The position numbers and the translations under genes are program-made. From contig NZ_PGEN01000001.1 of NCBI RefSeq assembly GCF_002797435.1, forward strand, positions 1,492,501 through 1,556,500: 64,000 nucleotides of DNA, written 5' to 3'. Source of the stretch: Sphingomonas koreensis (GTDB lineage: Bacteria > Pseudomonadota > Alphaproteobacteria > Sphingomonadales > Sphingomonadaceae). Shown piece after piece: positions 9,991-20,497 of the stretch (positions are counted from its first letter, which is position 1; each line of letters starts with the position of its first letter). The notes under the pieces were generated by a model. That model searched no databases. It was not told the DNA's origin and saw only the letters and a program-made list of their open reading frames with translations.

Positions 9991-10013
9991 CCACCCGAAT
10001 AACCAAAGGCCCA

Positions 10014-11081
10014 ATGACCGCGATTCCTCCCGGCAGCACCATCGGCATCCTCGGCAGCGGCCAGCTCGGCCGGATGCTTGCAGTCGCGGCGGCACAACTC
10101 GGCTATCGCTGCCACATCTACGCCCCCGAAAGCGGCCCGGCGTGCGACGTGGCCGGCGGGTTCACGGCAGGCTCCTACTACGAGACCGATCTGCTCGCAG
10201 CCTTTGCCAAGCGCTGCGATGTTCTGACCTACGAGTTCGAGAACGTGCCGGTCGAGCCATTGCGCGCGCTGGCCGATTTCGCGCCGCTGCGCCCCGGCAC
10301 GCGCGCGCTCGAAGTCGCACAGGATCGCGCCGTCGAAAAGGCGTTCGCGCGCGACAATGGCGGTCGTACCGCGCCATTCGCACTGTGCAACAGCCGCGAG
10401 GAGCTGGACGCCGCCCTAGCCGAAACCGGCACTCCCGCGATCCTCAAGACCCTGCGCCTCGGCTATGACGGCAAGGGTCAGGCACGGATCATGCCCGGCG
10501 ACGATCTCGACGCAGCTTGGGACGCCGTGAACGGCCAGCCATCGATCGCCGAGGGCTTCGTCACCTTCGCGCACGAATTCTCGATCATGCTGGTGCGCGG
10601 GATCGACGGCGCCACCGCCCATTACCCCGCCCCGCTCAACGTCCATCGCGGCGGCATCCTCGCGACCTCGACCGTTCCCGCTCCGGCATTGGTGCTCGAA
10701 CAGGTCGATGCCGCAGCCGCGCTTGCCGCCCAGCTCGCGGCGGCGCTCGACTATGTCGGCGTCCTGACCTGCGAGTTCTTCGCCACCGCGGACGGCCCGG
10801 TGTTCAACGAAATGGCACCGCGCGTCCACAACAGCGGCCACTGGACGATCGAAGGCGCGGTCACCTCACAGTTCGAGAATCATATCCGCGCCATCTGCGG
10901 TCTCCCGCTCGGTTCGACCGCACTGACCGGAACCTCGGTCGAGATGCAGAACCTGATCGGCGACGAGGCCAATGACTGGCCCGCATTCCTCGCCGAGGGC
11001 GACGCCCATCTCCATCTCTACGGCAAGAACGAAGCCCGCCCCGGCCGCAAGATGGGGCACGTCACGCGGGTTCGGCGCTAG
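10014..11081 (+). CDS. purK: N5-carboxyaminoimidazole ribonucleotide synthase (PurK)
   Basis: 355 residues beginning MTAIPPGSTIGILGSGQLGRM, the N-terminal nucleotide-binding loop of PurK. It is an ATP-grasp enzyme that carboxylates AIR to N5-CAIR using bicarbonate and ATP. The ATP-grasp lysine strand (AILKTLRLGYDGKGQ), the EGFVTFAHEFSIM motif and the metal-binding NEMAPRVHNSGHWTIEG are seen. Its stop overlaps the convergent LysR gene's stop by four bases. Confidence 0.97.
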   Translation: MTAIPPGSTIGILGSGQLGRMLAVAAAQLGYRCHIYAPESGPACDVAGGFTAGSYYETDLLAAFAKRCDVLTYEFENVPVEPLRALADFAPLRPGTRALEVAQDRAVEKAFARDNGGRTAPFALCNSREELDAALAETGTPAILKTLRLGYDGKGQARIMPGDDLDAAWDAVNGQPSIAEGFVTFAHEFSIMLVRGIDGATAHYPAPLNVHRGGILATSTVPAPALVLEQVDAAAALAAQLAAALDYVGVLTCEFFATADGPVFNEMAPRVHNSGHWTIEGAVTSQFENHIRAICGLPLGSTALTGTSVEMQNLIGDEANDWPAFLAEGDAHLHLYGKNEARPGRKMGHVTRVRR

Positions 11082-11971
11082 CGAGCACTCCTGCGCGGGC
11101 GCGCGACCTCTTCGCGGAGCCAGGTCAACACGGCTTCCACCTCCCGGCTCGGCGGCTGGGTGCGGGTGACCAGCTGATAATAGATGCCTTCGATCACCGG
11201 CCCGAATGGCTGGACGAGCAGGCCGGCGCGAATTTCCTCTTCCGCCAGGATCAGGCTGGCGACGATCGCCCCCTGCCCCGCGATCGCCGCCTGGATGGCG
11301 TGATCGCCATTGGTGAAGCGGGCACCCTGGTCGAGCTTCAGCTCCGTGACGCCGGCCAGCTTCGCCCAGCGGCGCCAGTCGGGCGTGACGTCGCGCAGCC
11401 AGTCGGTGTGCAACAGCGGAACGCTATTCAGGTCTTCAGGCGCGGTCAGGCCGAGCATCGGGCTGCAAAGAACGCCGAAGCGCTCGGCAAGCAGCGGCTC
11501 CGACCGCAGCCCGGCTCCGATCTCGCCGCCATAGCGCACCGCAATGTCCGCGGCTCCCGCGGCGATATCGACCGGCGTTTCGCTGGCGTTCAGCCGCAGA
11601 TCGATCTCCGGATGTTGCCGGTTGAACGCCGGAACCGCGGGCAGCAGGCGGCGCGAGGTGAACTGCGTGGTGGCGCTGACGGTGACGCTTTGCCGCTTCA
11701 GTTTCAGCTCGCCGATCACCCGCGCGAACCCGTCGAACCCGTCTCGCAGCGCCGGAAACAGCCGCTGCCCCGCCTCGGTCAGCGCAACCTGCCGCGTGCG
11801 CCGGACGAACAGCGGCAACCCCAACGTCGCTTCGAGCAAGCGGATCTGATGGCTGATCGCAGTCGGGGTCACCGCGAGCTCGGACGCCGCCGCGCGGAAA
11901 CTCAGATGCCGCGCCGCCGCCTCGAACGCACGAAGCGCGGCGAGTGGCGGCAATCGGCGCGGTTTGAACAT
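11078..11971 (-). CDS. LysR-family transcriptional regulator (GcvA-like)
   Basis: From MFKPRRLPPLAALRAFEAA (ATG 11969-11971) it gives 297 residues; in-frame ATGs at 11992 and 12010 are possible but none has a good ribosome site. The N-terminal winged helix-turn-helix (LSFRAAASELAVTPTAISHQIRLLE) is typical, followed by a LysR effector domain (SRRLLPAVPAFNRQHPEIDLRL). It is divergent from the azoreductase gene with 94 bp between starts, the classic layout for a LysR regulator and its target. The effector is unknown. Confidence 0.88.
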   Translation of the reverse strand: MFKPRRLPPLAALRAFEAAARHLSFRAAASELAVTPTAISHQIRLLEATLGLPLFVRRTRQVALTEAGQRLFPALRDGFDGFARVIGELKLKRQSVTVSATTQFTSRRLLPAVPAFNRQHPEIDLRLNASETPVDIAAGAADIAVRYGGEIGAGLRSEPLLAERFGVLCSPMLGLTAPEDLNSVPLLHTDWLRDVTPDWRRWAKLAGVTELKLDQGARFTNGDHAIQAAIAGQGAIVASLILAEEEIRAGLLVQPFGPVIEGIYYQLVTRTQPPSREVEAVLTWLREEVARPRRSAR

Positions 11972-12015
11972 AGATGAATTGGGCTCATCCATAAGTTGAG
12001 CAATTCGCATTGGTT

Positions 12016-12030
12016 CTTGTTCTGATCAAG
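12016..12030. promoter_or_regulatory. Candidate LysR box between the regulator and azoR
   Basis: CTTG at 12016-12019 and CAAG at 12027-12030 form an inverted repeat with a 7-base spacer and contain a T-N11-A arrangement (T12017, A12029). It lies in the shared divergent promoter region. A looser pair of arms (AATTGGGCT at 11977-11985, AGCCCCAATT at 12029-12038) surrounds it. Confidence 0.4.
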
Positions 12031-12065
12031 CCCCAATTATGCGGGACACAGATGAACAGGATAGC

Positions 12066-12773
12066 ATGATGCACCCGATCGAATCTCGCCCCTTTCGCCT
12101 TTTGTGGATCGATTCCAGCGCCCGGCCCGGCCGCTCCGGCCGCGATCCGCGGGGCTCCCACACGCGCCGGCTCACCGCGCGTTTCGTCGAGCGCTGGCAG
12201 GCGGCGCGTCCGCAGGACTCGGTCGTCCATCGCGATGTCGGCGCCAATCCGCCGGCACCGGTAACCGGGGAATGGGTCGCCGCCGCCTTCACCAGACCGG
12301 ATCGCCGCGATCCGGCGCAGCGCGCGGTGCTCGCGCAAAGCGACGAGCTCGTCACCGAGCTCATCGCCGCCGATCTCATCGTGATCGGCGCCCCGATGTA
12401 CAATTTCGGCGTTCCGGCACCGCTCAAGGCGTGGATCGACAATGTCGTCCGGGTCGGCATGACCTTCGGCTTCGATCGCGCCCGCGGTGACGTTCCCTAC
12501 TGGCCGATGCTGACCGGCGGCAAGCAGCTGGTGATCCTCAGCTCGCGCGGCGACCATGGCTATGACCCGGGCGGCAGGCTCGCCGACATCAACCTGGTCG
12601 AGGCGAGCCTCACCGTCCCGCTCGGCTATATCGGGATCGATCGCCATGCGGGGGTCGCAATCGAATATGACGAGTTCGGCGACGACCGGCTGGCCGCATC
12701 GATCGCGCGCGCCGAAGCGGAAACCGACGCGCTGGCCGCACGACTGGCGGCGGAAATGCCGGCCGCCGTCTAG
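12066..12773 (+). CDS. azoR: FMN-dependent NADH:quinone oxidoreductase / azoreductase
   Basis: The start at 12066 has AGGA upstream; 235 residues, somewhat longer than the ~200 of E. coli AzoR because of the N-terminal extension and a loop. The flavodoxin-like fold is shown by LLWIDSSARPGRS (FMN phosphate loop), SDELVTELIAADLIVIGAPMYNF and the following LKAWIDNVVRVGMTF, closely matching AzoR. The family makes two-electron reductions of quinones and azo dyes with NADH and FMN. Control by the divergent LysR gene is inferred from position. Confidence 0.88.
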   Translation: MMHPIESRPFRLLWIDSSARPGRSGRDPRGSHTRRLTARFVERWQAARPQDSVVHRDVGANPPAPVTGEWVAAAFTRPDRRDPAQRAVLAQSDELVTELIAADLIVIGAPMYNFGVPAPLKAWIDNVVRVGMTFGFDRARGDVPYWPMLTGGKQLVILSSRGDHGYDPGGRLADINLVEASLTVPLGYIGIDRHAGVAIEYDEFGDDRLAASIARAEAETDALAARLAAEMPAAV

Positions 12774-12788
12774 AGTCCCCCACATGCG

Positions 12789-12822
12789 AAAAGGCCCGCC
12801 TCTCTCGCGGGAAGCGGGCCTC
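12789..12822. terminator. Terminator between azoR and the small convergent gene
   Basis: GGCCCGC at 12793-12799 and GCGGGCC at 12814-12820 form a 7-bp stem preceded by GCGAAAA and followed by TCGTCATTCT. The A-run on one side makes it more convincing for the - strand gene. Confidence 0.6.
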
Positions 12823-12846
12823 GTCATTCTGTCGCCAACCGGCAGA

Positions 12847-13143
12847 TCAGGCGCGAACGCCCTCCATCGGAAAGCTGCCGAATGCACCGGCGGTGACGGT
12901 GCCGGTCAGCGCGTCGCCATTCACGGTCGCTTCGATGCTCAGCGTCATCGGCATCGGCACGGTGATGTCGACGGTCCAGGTCAGCTTGTCGCCATCGACC
13001 TTGCCGCTCACCGGCGTGGTGCCGAGCGCACCCGAATAGGTGCCGGTGAAGGTGTCGCCCGCGCTCACCACCGCGAGCGTCGCCTTCTGGTCGCCCATCG
13101 GCGAGTGGGTGACGGTATCCCAGGTGCCATCGACATTCGCCAT
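12847..13143 (-). CDS. Small conserved-looking protein of unknown function
   Basis: 98 residues from MANVDGTWDTVTHSP; the ATG at 13141-13143 has AGGAGA seven bases upstream, which decides the start. The sequence is Gly/Thr/Val-rich with alternating strands (TFTGTYSG, VSGKVDGDKLTWTVDI, ALTGTVTAGAFG), so a small beta-sandwich or lipocalin-like fold is likely. No signal peptide or Cys. It follows the M16 peptidase gene by 45 bp on the same strand and is probably co-transcribed. No function is recognised. Confidence 0.7.
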   Translation of the reverse strand: MANVDGTWDTVTHSPMGDQKATLAVVSAGDTFTGTYSGALGTTPVSGKVDGDKLTWTVDITVPMPMTLSIEATVNGDALTGTVTAGAFGSFPMEGVRA

Positions 13144-13188
13144 GCTCGTCTCTCCTGTCATTCGGGTCGGGTCAAAAAGGGTTCGGCC

Positions 13189-16008
13189 CTAGTTGGCGGC
13201 GGCCTTTGCGGCAGCGCCGACGGACTCGGGCTTCACCACCTCAACAGGCAGGCCAAGGCTGTCAAGCTGCCCGCGGACCTTCGCAGCGTCGCCGACCACC
13301 ACCCAGATGAAGCGCTTGGGGTCGATTGCCCCGCGTGCCGCAGCGTCAACCTGAGCGATGGTGAGCGCACGATATTTTTTCGCAAGCCCATCCTGATAAT
13401 CGTCCGGACGGCGCATGAAGTCGTTCGACTGCATCGCACCGAGCACGGCCCCCGCAGTCTCATACTGGCCCGCCATCTTGCGCACGCTGCTGATCACCGA
13501 GCGATCGAACTCGGTCTGGGTGACGCCCTTGCTGCTCAGATAGTCGCCGACTTCCTTCTGGATCTCGAGGATCGAGGGGCCCGTCTTGTCGGCCTGGACC
13601 GGCGCGGAGATGGTGAAGGGCACCGCATGCTCCATCCGCGCCACGCTGCCGCGCACGCCATAGGACCAGCTCTTGTCCTCGCGCAGGTTCATGTTGATGC
13701 GCGACAGGAAGTCGCCGCCCAGCACCTCGCTCGCCGTGCCCAGCGCGATCGGATCCGCGAACGGATCGACCGGGGTCATCTGCGCCGCCACGATCAGCGA
13801 CTGGGGCGAATCCGGACGATCGATCAGCACGATCCTGGGCGCGGCCTGTGTCGCCTTGGCCGCGAAGGTCTTGGTGCCCGGCGCGCCTTCGCCCTTCCAG
13901 TCGCCGAAGCGACCCTCGAACGCAGCCTTGACCTCGGCGAGCGGACGATCCGAAACCACGAAGATCTTCGCCTTCTCCGGACGGATCCACGCCTTGTAGT
14001 AGTTGACCAGATCGTCGCGGGTCAGCTTCTTCACCGCATCCTCGTCGCCCCCGACCGCCGCCATCTTCGCATAGGGCGAATCCTTGCCGTAAAGCAGCGT
14101 CGGCATCGCCATCTGGGCGAGACCCGCGGGGTTCGACTTGATCTGCTTGATCCCGGCCAGCATCTGGCCGCGCACCCGCTCGATCTCCGCCGCCGGGAAG
14201 GCCGGATTGCGGGTGATGTCCGCCATCAGCTCCAGCGACCCGGCAAGGTTCGGGCTCGGCGTGAACAGCGAGACATAGGCCCGGTCAGCAGTGCTGCCCG
14301 TACCGATACCCGCGCCCAGCCGCTCCTGCGCCTCGGCGATCGCGATCGAGTTGCGGCTTGCAGTGCCCTCCTTGAGCAGTGCCAGCGTCATGCCCTCGGT
14401 TCCAAGGGCGGCCGGAACATCCGATGCGACGCCCGCATCGAAGCTCACCACCGCCTGGGTCACCGGTACCGCGTCACGCTGGGCATAGACCAGCTCGATC
14501 CCGTTGGAGAGCCTGGTGCGGGTCACCGCAGGGAAATCGATATCCTTCACCTCGGCCACCGCGGGCAGCGCGCCGCGCGTGCCTTTGAACGCGGCCTCGG
14601 CCGCCACCGGCTTCTTCGGTGTCGCGGCGGCCTCCGTATAGGCCTCGCGCGGTCCCGGCTCGATCGTCAGCGAATAAGCGGGACGCGACAGCCATTTGGC
14701 CGCGACGTCGCGCGCCTGGGCCGGCGTCACCGCGGCCAGATCGGCGAGCTGCTTTTTGTAGAAGCCCGGATCGTTCATGTAGAGCGCGCCCGAGGCCAGC
14801 GTCACCGCCTTGCCACCAAAGCCGCCCACCGATTCCAGCCCGCGGATGCGCGACGACGCGGTTCGTGTCTTGTAGCGCTCCAGTTCATCGTTGGTCGGAC
14901 CGTTCTTGAGATAGTCGGCGATCAGCTCGTCGAGCCGCTTCTCGACCACCGCCGGATCGACGCCAGGGCGAACATCGGCGGAGATCAGCACCATCCCCGC
15001 CTGCGCCATGCTCTGGTTGAACGCGCCGACGCTGACCGCGAGCTTCTCCTGCTTGACCAGCGCATTGTCGAGCCGCGAACTGGCGAGACCGCCGAGCACG
15101 CCGGTCGCGATGTCGAGCACCGTCGAATCCTTGTCGCGCATCCCCGGGACCGCCCACATGCGATAGATTCGGGTGACGGCGACGCGATCCTTCATCACCT
15201 CTTTCTTGGCGGCGGCGAGCGTCGGCACGTCGATCTTCGGATCGGCAATGTCGGCGCCCTTGGGGATCGCGCCGAAATATTTCTCGACCAGCGGCTTGGC
15301 GGTGGCGGCGTCGATATCCCCGGCCAATACCAGCACCGCGTTGTTGGGACCATAATATTGGCGGAACCAGTTCTTGACGTCGTCGAGGCTGGCCGCGTCG
15401 AGATCGGCCATCGAGCCGATCGTCGAGTGGCGGTAAGGATGCCCCTCGGGGAACAGGCCCTCGGTCACCTTGTAACGCAGCAGGCCATAGGGCTGTGTAT
15501 CGCCCTGACGCTTCTCGTTCTGGACGACGCCGCGCTGCTCGTCGAGCTTGCCCTGCGTCACCGCGCCGAGCAGATAGCCCATGCGGTCGCTCTCCAGAAA
15601 CAGCGCCCGGTCGAGCGCGGCCCGCGGCACCGTTTGGAAATAGTTGGTCCGATCGACATTGGTGGTGCCGTTATAGTCGGTCGCGCCGACTTCCTTGAGC
15701 GGCTCGAAGAATTCGCCCGGCGAGTTTTCGGATCCGTTGAACATCAGATGCTCGAACAGATGCGCGAAACCCGTCTTGCCCTTGGGCTCGTGCTTCGATC
15801 CGACATTATACCAGACCGCGACGCCCACCACCGGCGCCTTGCGGTCGGTGTGGATCACCACGCGCAGGCCGTTGGCGAGCCGGAACTCCTCGTAGGGAAT
15901 GTCCACGCGCTTCACGAGGTCGCCTACCGGCGCGGGCGCCTGCTGCGCATAGGCGGGCGCACCGAGGACAACCGCGATCGCGGTGAGGCTGGCAAAGGCT
16001 GGCTTCAT
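13189..16008 (-). CDS. M16-family zinc metallopeptidase, secreted (first copy)
   Basis: 939 residues from MKPAFASLTAIAVVLGAPAYAQQ (ATG 16006-16008), a signal peptide; an in-frame ATG at 16050 would hide it. The N-terminal half has the inverted zinc motif HLFEH (residues 83-87) with the third ligand in VVQNEKRQ (about Glu165), so it is active. The second half (from about 480) is the inactive M16 domain that closes the clam shell around short peptides. Fused two-half periplasmic M16 proteins of this size degrade peptides; partners are not known here. Confidence 0.92.
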   Translation of the reverse strand: MKPAFASLTAIAVVLGAPAYAQQAPAPVGDLVKRVDIPYEEFRLANGLRVVIHTDRKAPVVGVAVWYNVGSKHEPKGKTGFAHLFEHLMFNGSENSPGEFFEPLKEVGATDYNGTTNVDRTNYFQTVPRAALDRALFLESDRMGYLLGAVTQGKLDEQRGVVQNEKRQGDTQPYGLLRYKVTEGLFPEGHPYRHSTIGSMADLDAASLDDVKNWFRQYYGPNNAVLVLAGDIDAATAKPLVEKYFGAIPKGADIADPKIDVPTLAAAKKEVMKDRVAVTRIYRMWAVPGMRDKDSTVLDIATGVLGGLASSRLDNALVKQEKLAVSVGAFNQSMAQAGMVLISADVRPGVDPAVVEKRLDELIADYLKNGPTNDELERYKTRTASSRIRGLESVGGFGGKAVTLASGALYMNDPGFYKKQLADLAAVTPAQARDVAAKWLSRPAYSLTIEPGPREAYTEAAATPKKPVAAEAAFKGTRGALPAVAEVKDIDFPAVTRTRLSNGIELVYAQRDAVPVTQAVVSFDAGVASDVPAALGTEGMTLALLKEGTASRNSIAIAEAQERLGAGIGTGSTADRAYVSLFTPSPNLAGSLELMADITRNPAFPAAEIERVRGQMLAGIKQIKSNPAGLAQMAMPTLLYGKDSPYAKMAAVGGDEDAVKKLTRDDLVNYYKAWIRPEKAKIFVVSDRPLAEVKAAFEGRFGDWKGEGAPGTKTFAAKATQAAPRIVLIDRPDSPQSLIVAAQMTPVDPFADPIALGTASEVLGGDFLSRINMNLREDKSWSYGVRGSVARMEHAVPFTISAPVQADKTGPSILEIQKEVGDYLSSKGVTQTEFDRSVISSVRKMAGQYETAGAVLGAMQSNDFMRRPDDYQDGLAKKYRALTIAQVDAAARGAIDPKRFIWVVVGDAAKVRGQLDSLGLPVEVVKPESVGAAAKAAAN

Positions 16009-16127
16009 GGAGACGAACTTTCCGGAAACTGGTTTCGATGGAAACAGCATAGCCGCACCGCCCTCGCGCGCAACGGACTTGTCAGCGATCCCGCTTTGGC
16101 TAGGCTGCCCCGATCATAGGGGAATAT

Positions 16128-17774
16128 ATGATCCGACAACTCTGCGCCGCCGCATTGCTTGCGGCAGCATCGCCGCTTGCCGCCCAGACCGCCGCCGACG
16201 AACCCGCCTTCTCACCCGATCAGATGCGCGCGCATGTCGAGTTCCTTGCCGATGATCTGCTCGAGGGGCGCGATGCCGGCACCCGCGGCTACGACATCGC
16301 GGCGCTCTACGTCGCCAGCCGCTTCGACGCGCTCGGGTTGAAGCCCGGCGGCAGCAAGGGCTGGTACCAGCCGATCGATTTCGCCCGCGCCCGGTTCAGG
16401 AAGGACGCGCCCGCGACGATCACGATCGGCGGCACCGCCTTCCAGAACGGTGTCGACGTGATGATGACTGCCCATGCGCGCGAGCCCGATCAGCTGCTCG
16501 CCGCCGATGCCGTGTTCGTCGGCTATGGCCTCGACTCCCCGACCCACGGCTTCGACGACTATTCGGGACTCGACGTGCGAGGGAAGTTCGTCGTGCTGCT
16601 CTCCGGCGTTCCCGAGGGCCGCACGTCGAGCGAAATTGCCGCGCATCTCGGCTCGGAGAAGGCGCGCATGGCCGAACGGCGCGGCGCGGTCGGGGTGATC
16701 ACCATCCCCACCCGGGCCTTCCTCGCCAGTACGCCGTGGAAGCGGCTGGCGGGCTATTCCGCCTCGTCCCGCTATGTGTGGATCGGCAAGGACGGCAAGC
16801 CCTGGTCGGCGGCGCCCGAAATCCGCGCGACGGCCTATGCCCATGGCCCGGCAGCGGAGGCGCTGTTCGCGGGAGCGCGGATGAACCTCAAGCGCGTGCT
16901 CGACGCCGCCGCCCGCAAGAGCGCGATGCCGCGCGGCTTCGCGCTCAAGGCGCCGGTGCGCATCGAACGGCACAGCATGGTCGAGAAGATCTCCAGCGCG
17001 AACGTCGTCGGCATCATCCCCGGCTCCGATCCGGAACTGGCAAAGCAGGTGGTGATGATCACCGCGCACCTCGACCATGACGGCGTCGATCCCAAGCTTG
17101 AGGGCGACAAGATCTACAACGGCGCGATGGACAATGCCGCCGGCATCGCCACGATGCTGGAGGTCGCGCGCGCCTTTGCGGAGGGCAAGGACAAGCCGAA
17201 GCGCACCGTGATGTTCGCCGCGGTCACCGCGGAGGAGGACGGGTTGCTCGGCTCGCAGTATCTCGCCAAGCATCCGCTCGTGCCTGCGGGCGGCCGCGTT
17301 GCAGGCGTGGTCAATCTCGACATGCCGGTGCTCACCTACGACTTCAGCGACGTGATCGCGTTCGGCGGCGAACATTCGACGCTGGGCCCGATCGCCGAGC
17401 GCGCGGTGGCGAGAGCCGGGATCAAGGTCTCCCCCGATCCGATGCCCGAACAGGGCATCTTCACCCGATCCGACCATTACAGCTTCGTCGTCGAGGGCAT
17501 TCCCTCGATCATGCTCGCCACCGGCTTTGCGGGCGAGGGACGCGAGAAGTTCATGAACTTCCTCACCAAGACCTATCACCGCCCGAATGACGATCTCGGC
17601 CAGGCGTTCAACTGGCAGGCGGGCGCTAGGTTCGCGAGGATCAACTATCTGATCGCACGCGAAATCGCCGACGGGGCCGAGGCGCCGCGCTGGTTTGCGG
17701 GCGATTTCTTCGGCAACACCTTTGCGCCCACGGCGCCAAAGGCGCCGGCTCCGGTCAGACCGAAGGCCAAATAA
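16128..17774 (+). CDS. Secreted M28-family aminopeptidase with a PA domain
   Basis: 548 residues with signal peptide MIRQLCAAALLAAASPLAAQ. A PA-type insert lies between about 110 and 270 (DYSGLDVRGKFVVLLSG, RGAVGVITI). The co-catalytic zinc site is visible: His314 (TAHLDHDG), Asp335 (MDNAAG) bridging, Glu369/370 (TAEEDGLLG), then the LDMP strand and a C-terminal YHRPNDD His. M28 enzymes remove N-terminal residues from peptides. The gene starts 119 bp from the divergent M16 gene; both face the periplasm, so a joint peptide-breakdown role is plausible. Confidence 0.92.
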   Translation: MIRQLCAAALLAAASPLAAQTAADEPAFSPDQMRAHVEFLADDLLEGRDAGTRGYDIAALYVASRFDALGLKPGGSKGWYQPIDFARARFRKDAPATITIGGTAFQNGVDVMMTAHAREPDQLLAADAVFVGYGLDSPTHGFDDYSGLDVRGKFVVLLSGVPEGRTSSEIAAHLGSEKARMAERRGAVGVITIPTRAFLASTPWKRLAGYSASSRYVWIGKDGKPWSAAPEIRATAYAHGPAAEALFAGARMNLKRVLDAAARKSAMPRGFALKAPVRIERHSMVEKISSANVVGIIPGSDPELAKQVVMITAHLDHDGVDPKLEGDKIYNGAMDNAAGIATMLEVARAFAEGKDKPKRTVMFAAVTAEEDGLLGSQYLAKHPLVPAGGRVAGVVNLDMPVLTYDFSDVIAFGGEHSTLGPIAERAVARAGIKVSPDPMPEQGIFTRSDHYSFVVEGIPSIMLATGFAGEGREKFMNFLTKTYHRPNDDLGQAFNWQAGARFARINYLIAREIADGAEAPRWFAGDFFGNTFAPTAPKAPAPVRPKAK

Positions 17775-17780
17775 GCCAAT

Positions 17781-17812
17781 CCGCCGGGCCGGGCTTGTCC
17801 CGGTCCCGGCGG
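17781..17812 (+). terminator. GC-rich hairpin after the M28 gene (possible terminator)
   Basis: Outer arms CCGCCGGG 17781-17788 and CCCGGCGG 17805-17812, inner arms CCGGG 17789-17793 and CCCGG 17799-17803, loop CTTGT, one bulged T. No T-run follows, so intrinsic termination is uncertain. Confidence 0.45.
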
Positions 17813-17850
17813 TGCGGCAGCATCGTCCCTGTAGTTTTCTACGCACGAGC

Positions 17851-17878
17851 CTTGTGTTGCGAAAATGCAACACCATCT
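17851..17878 (+). promoter_or_regulatory. Heat-shock (sigma-32-type) promoter of clpB with an internal dyad
   Basis: CTTGTG at 17851-17856 and CACCATCT at 17871-17878 match the sigma-32 consensus CTTGAA / CCCCATNT with a 14-base spacer. A perfect inverted repeat, GTGTTGC 17854-17860 and GCAACAC 17867-17873 around GAAAAT, fills the spacer. The promoter ends 28 bp before the clpB start. Confidence 0.7.
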
Positions 17879-17906
17879 CGCGCCATGAAAGACGACAGGG
17901 ATATGT

Positions 17907-20486
<2,580 letters not shown>

Positions 20487-20497
20487 TGCGCGGCGGA

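Noticed and set aside
12556-16119. A very long open frame (over 1,100 codons) on the + strand across the first M16 gene
   Set aside because: It is the antisense shadow of a real gene: the - strand frame has a signal peptide, zinc motif and family match, while this one is His/Arg-rich without any domain. High GC makes antisense stops rare.
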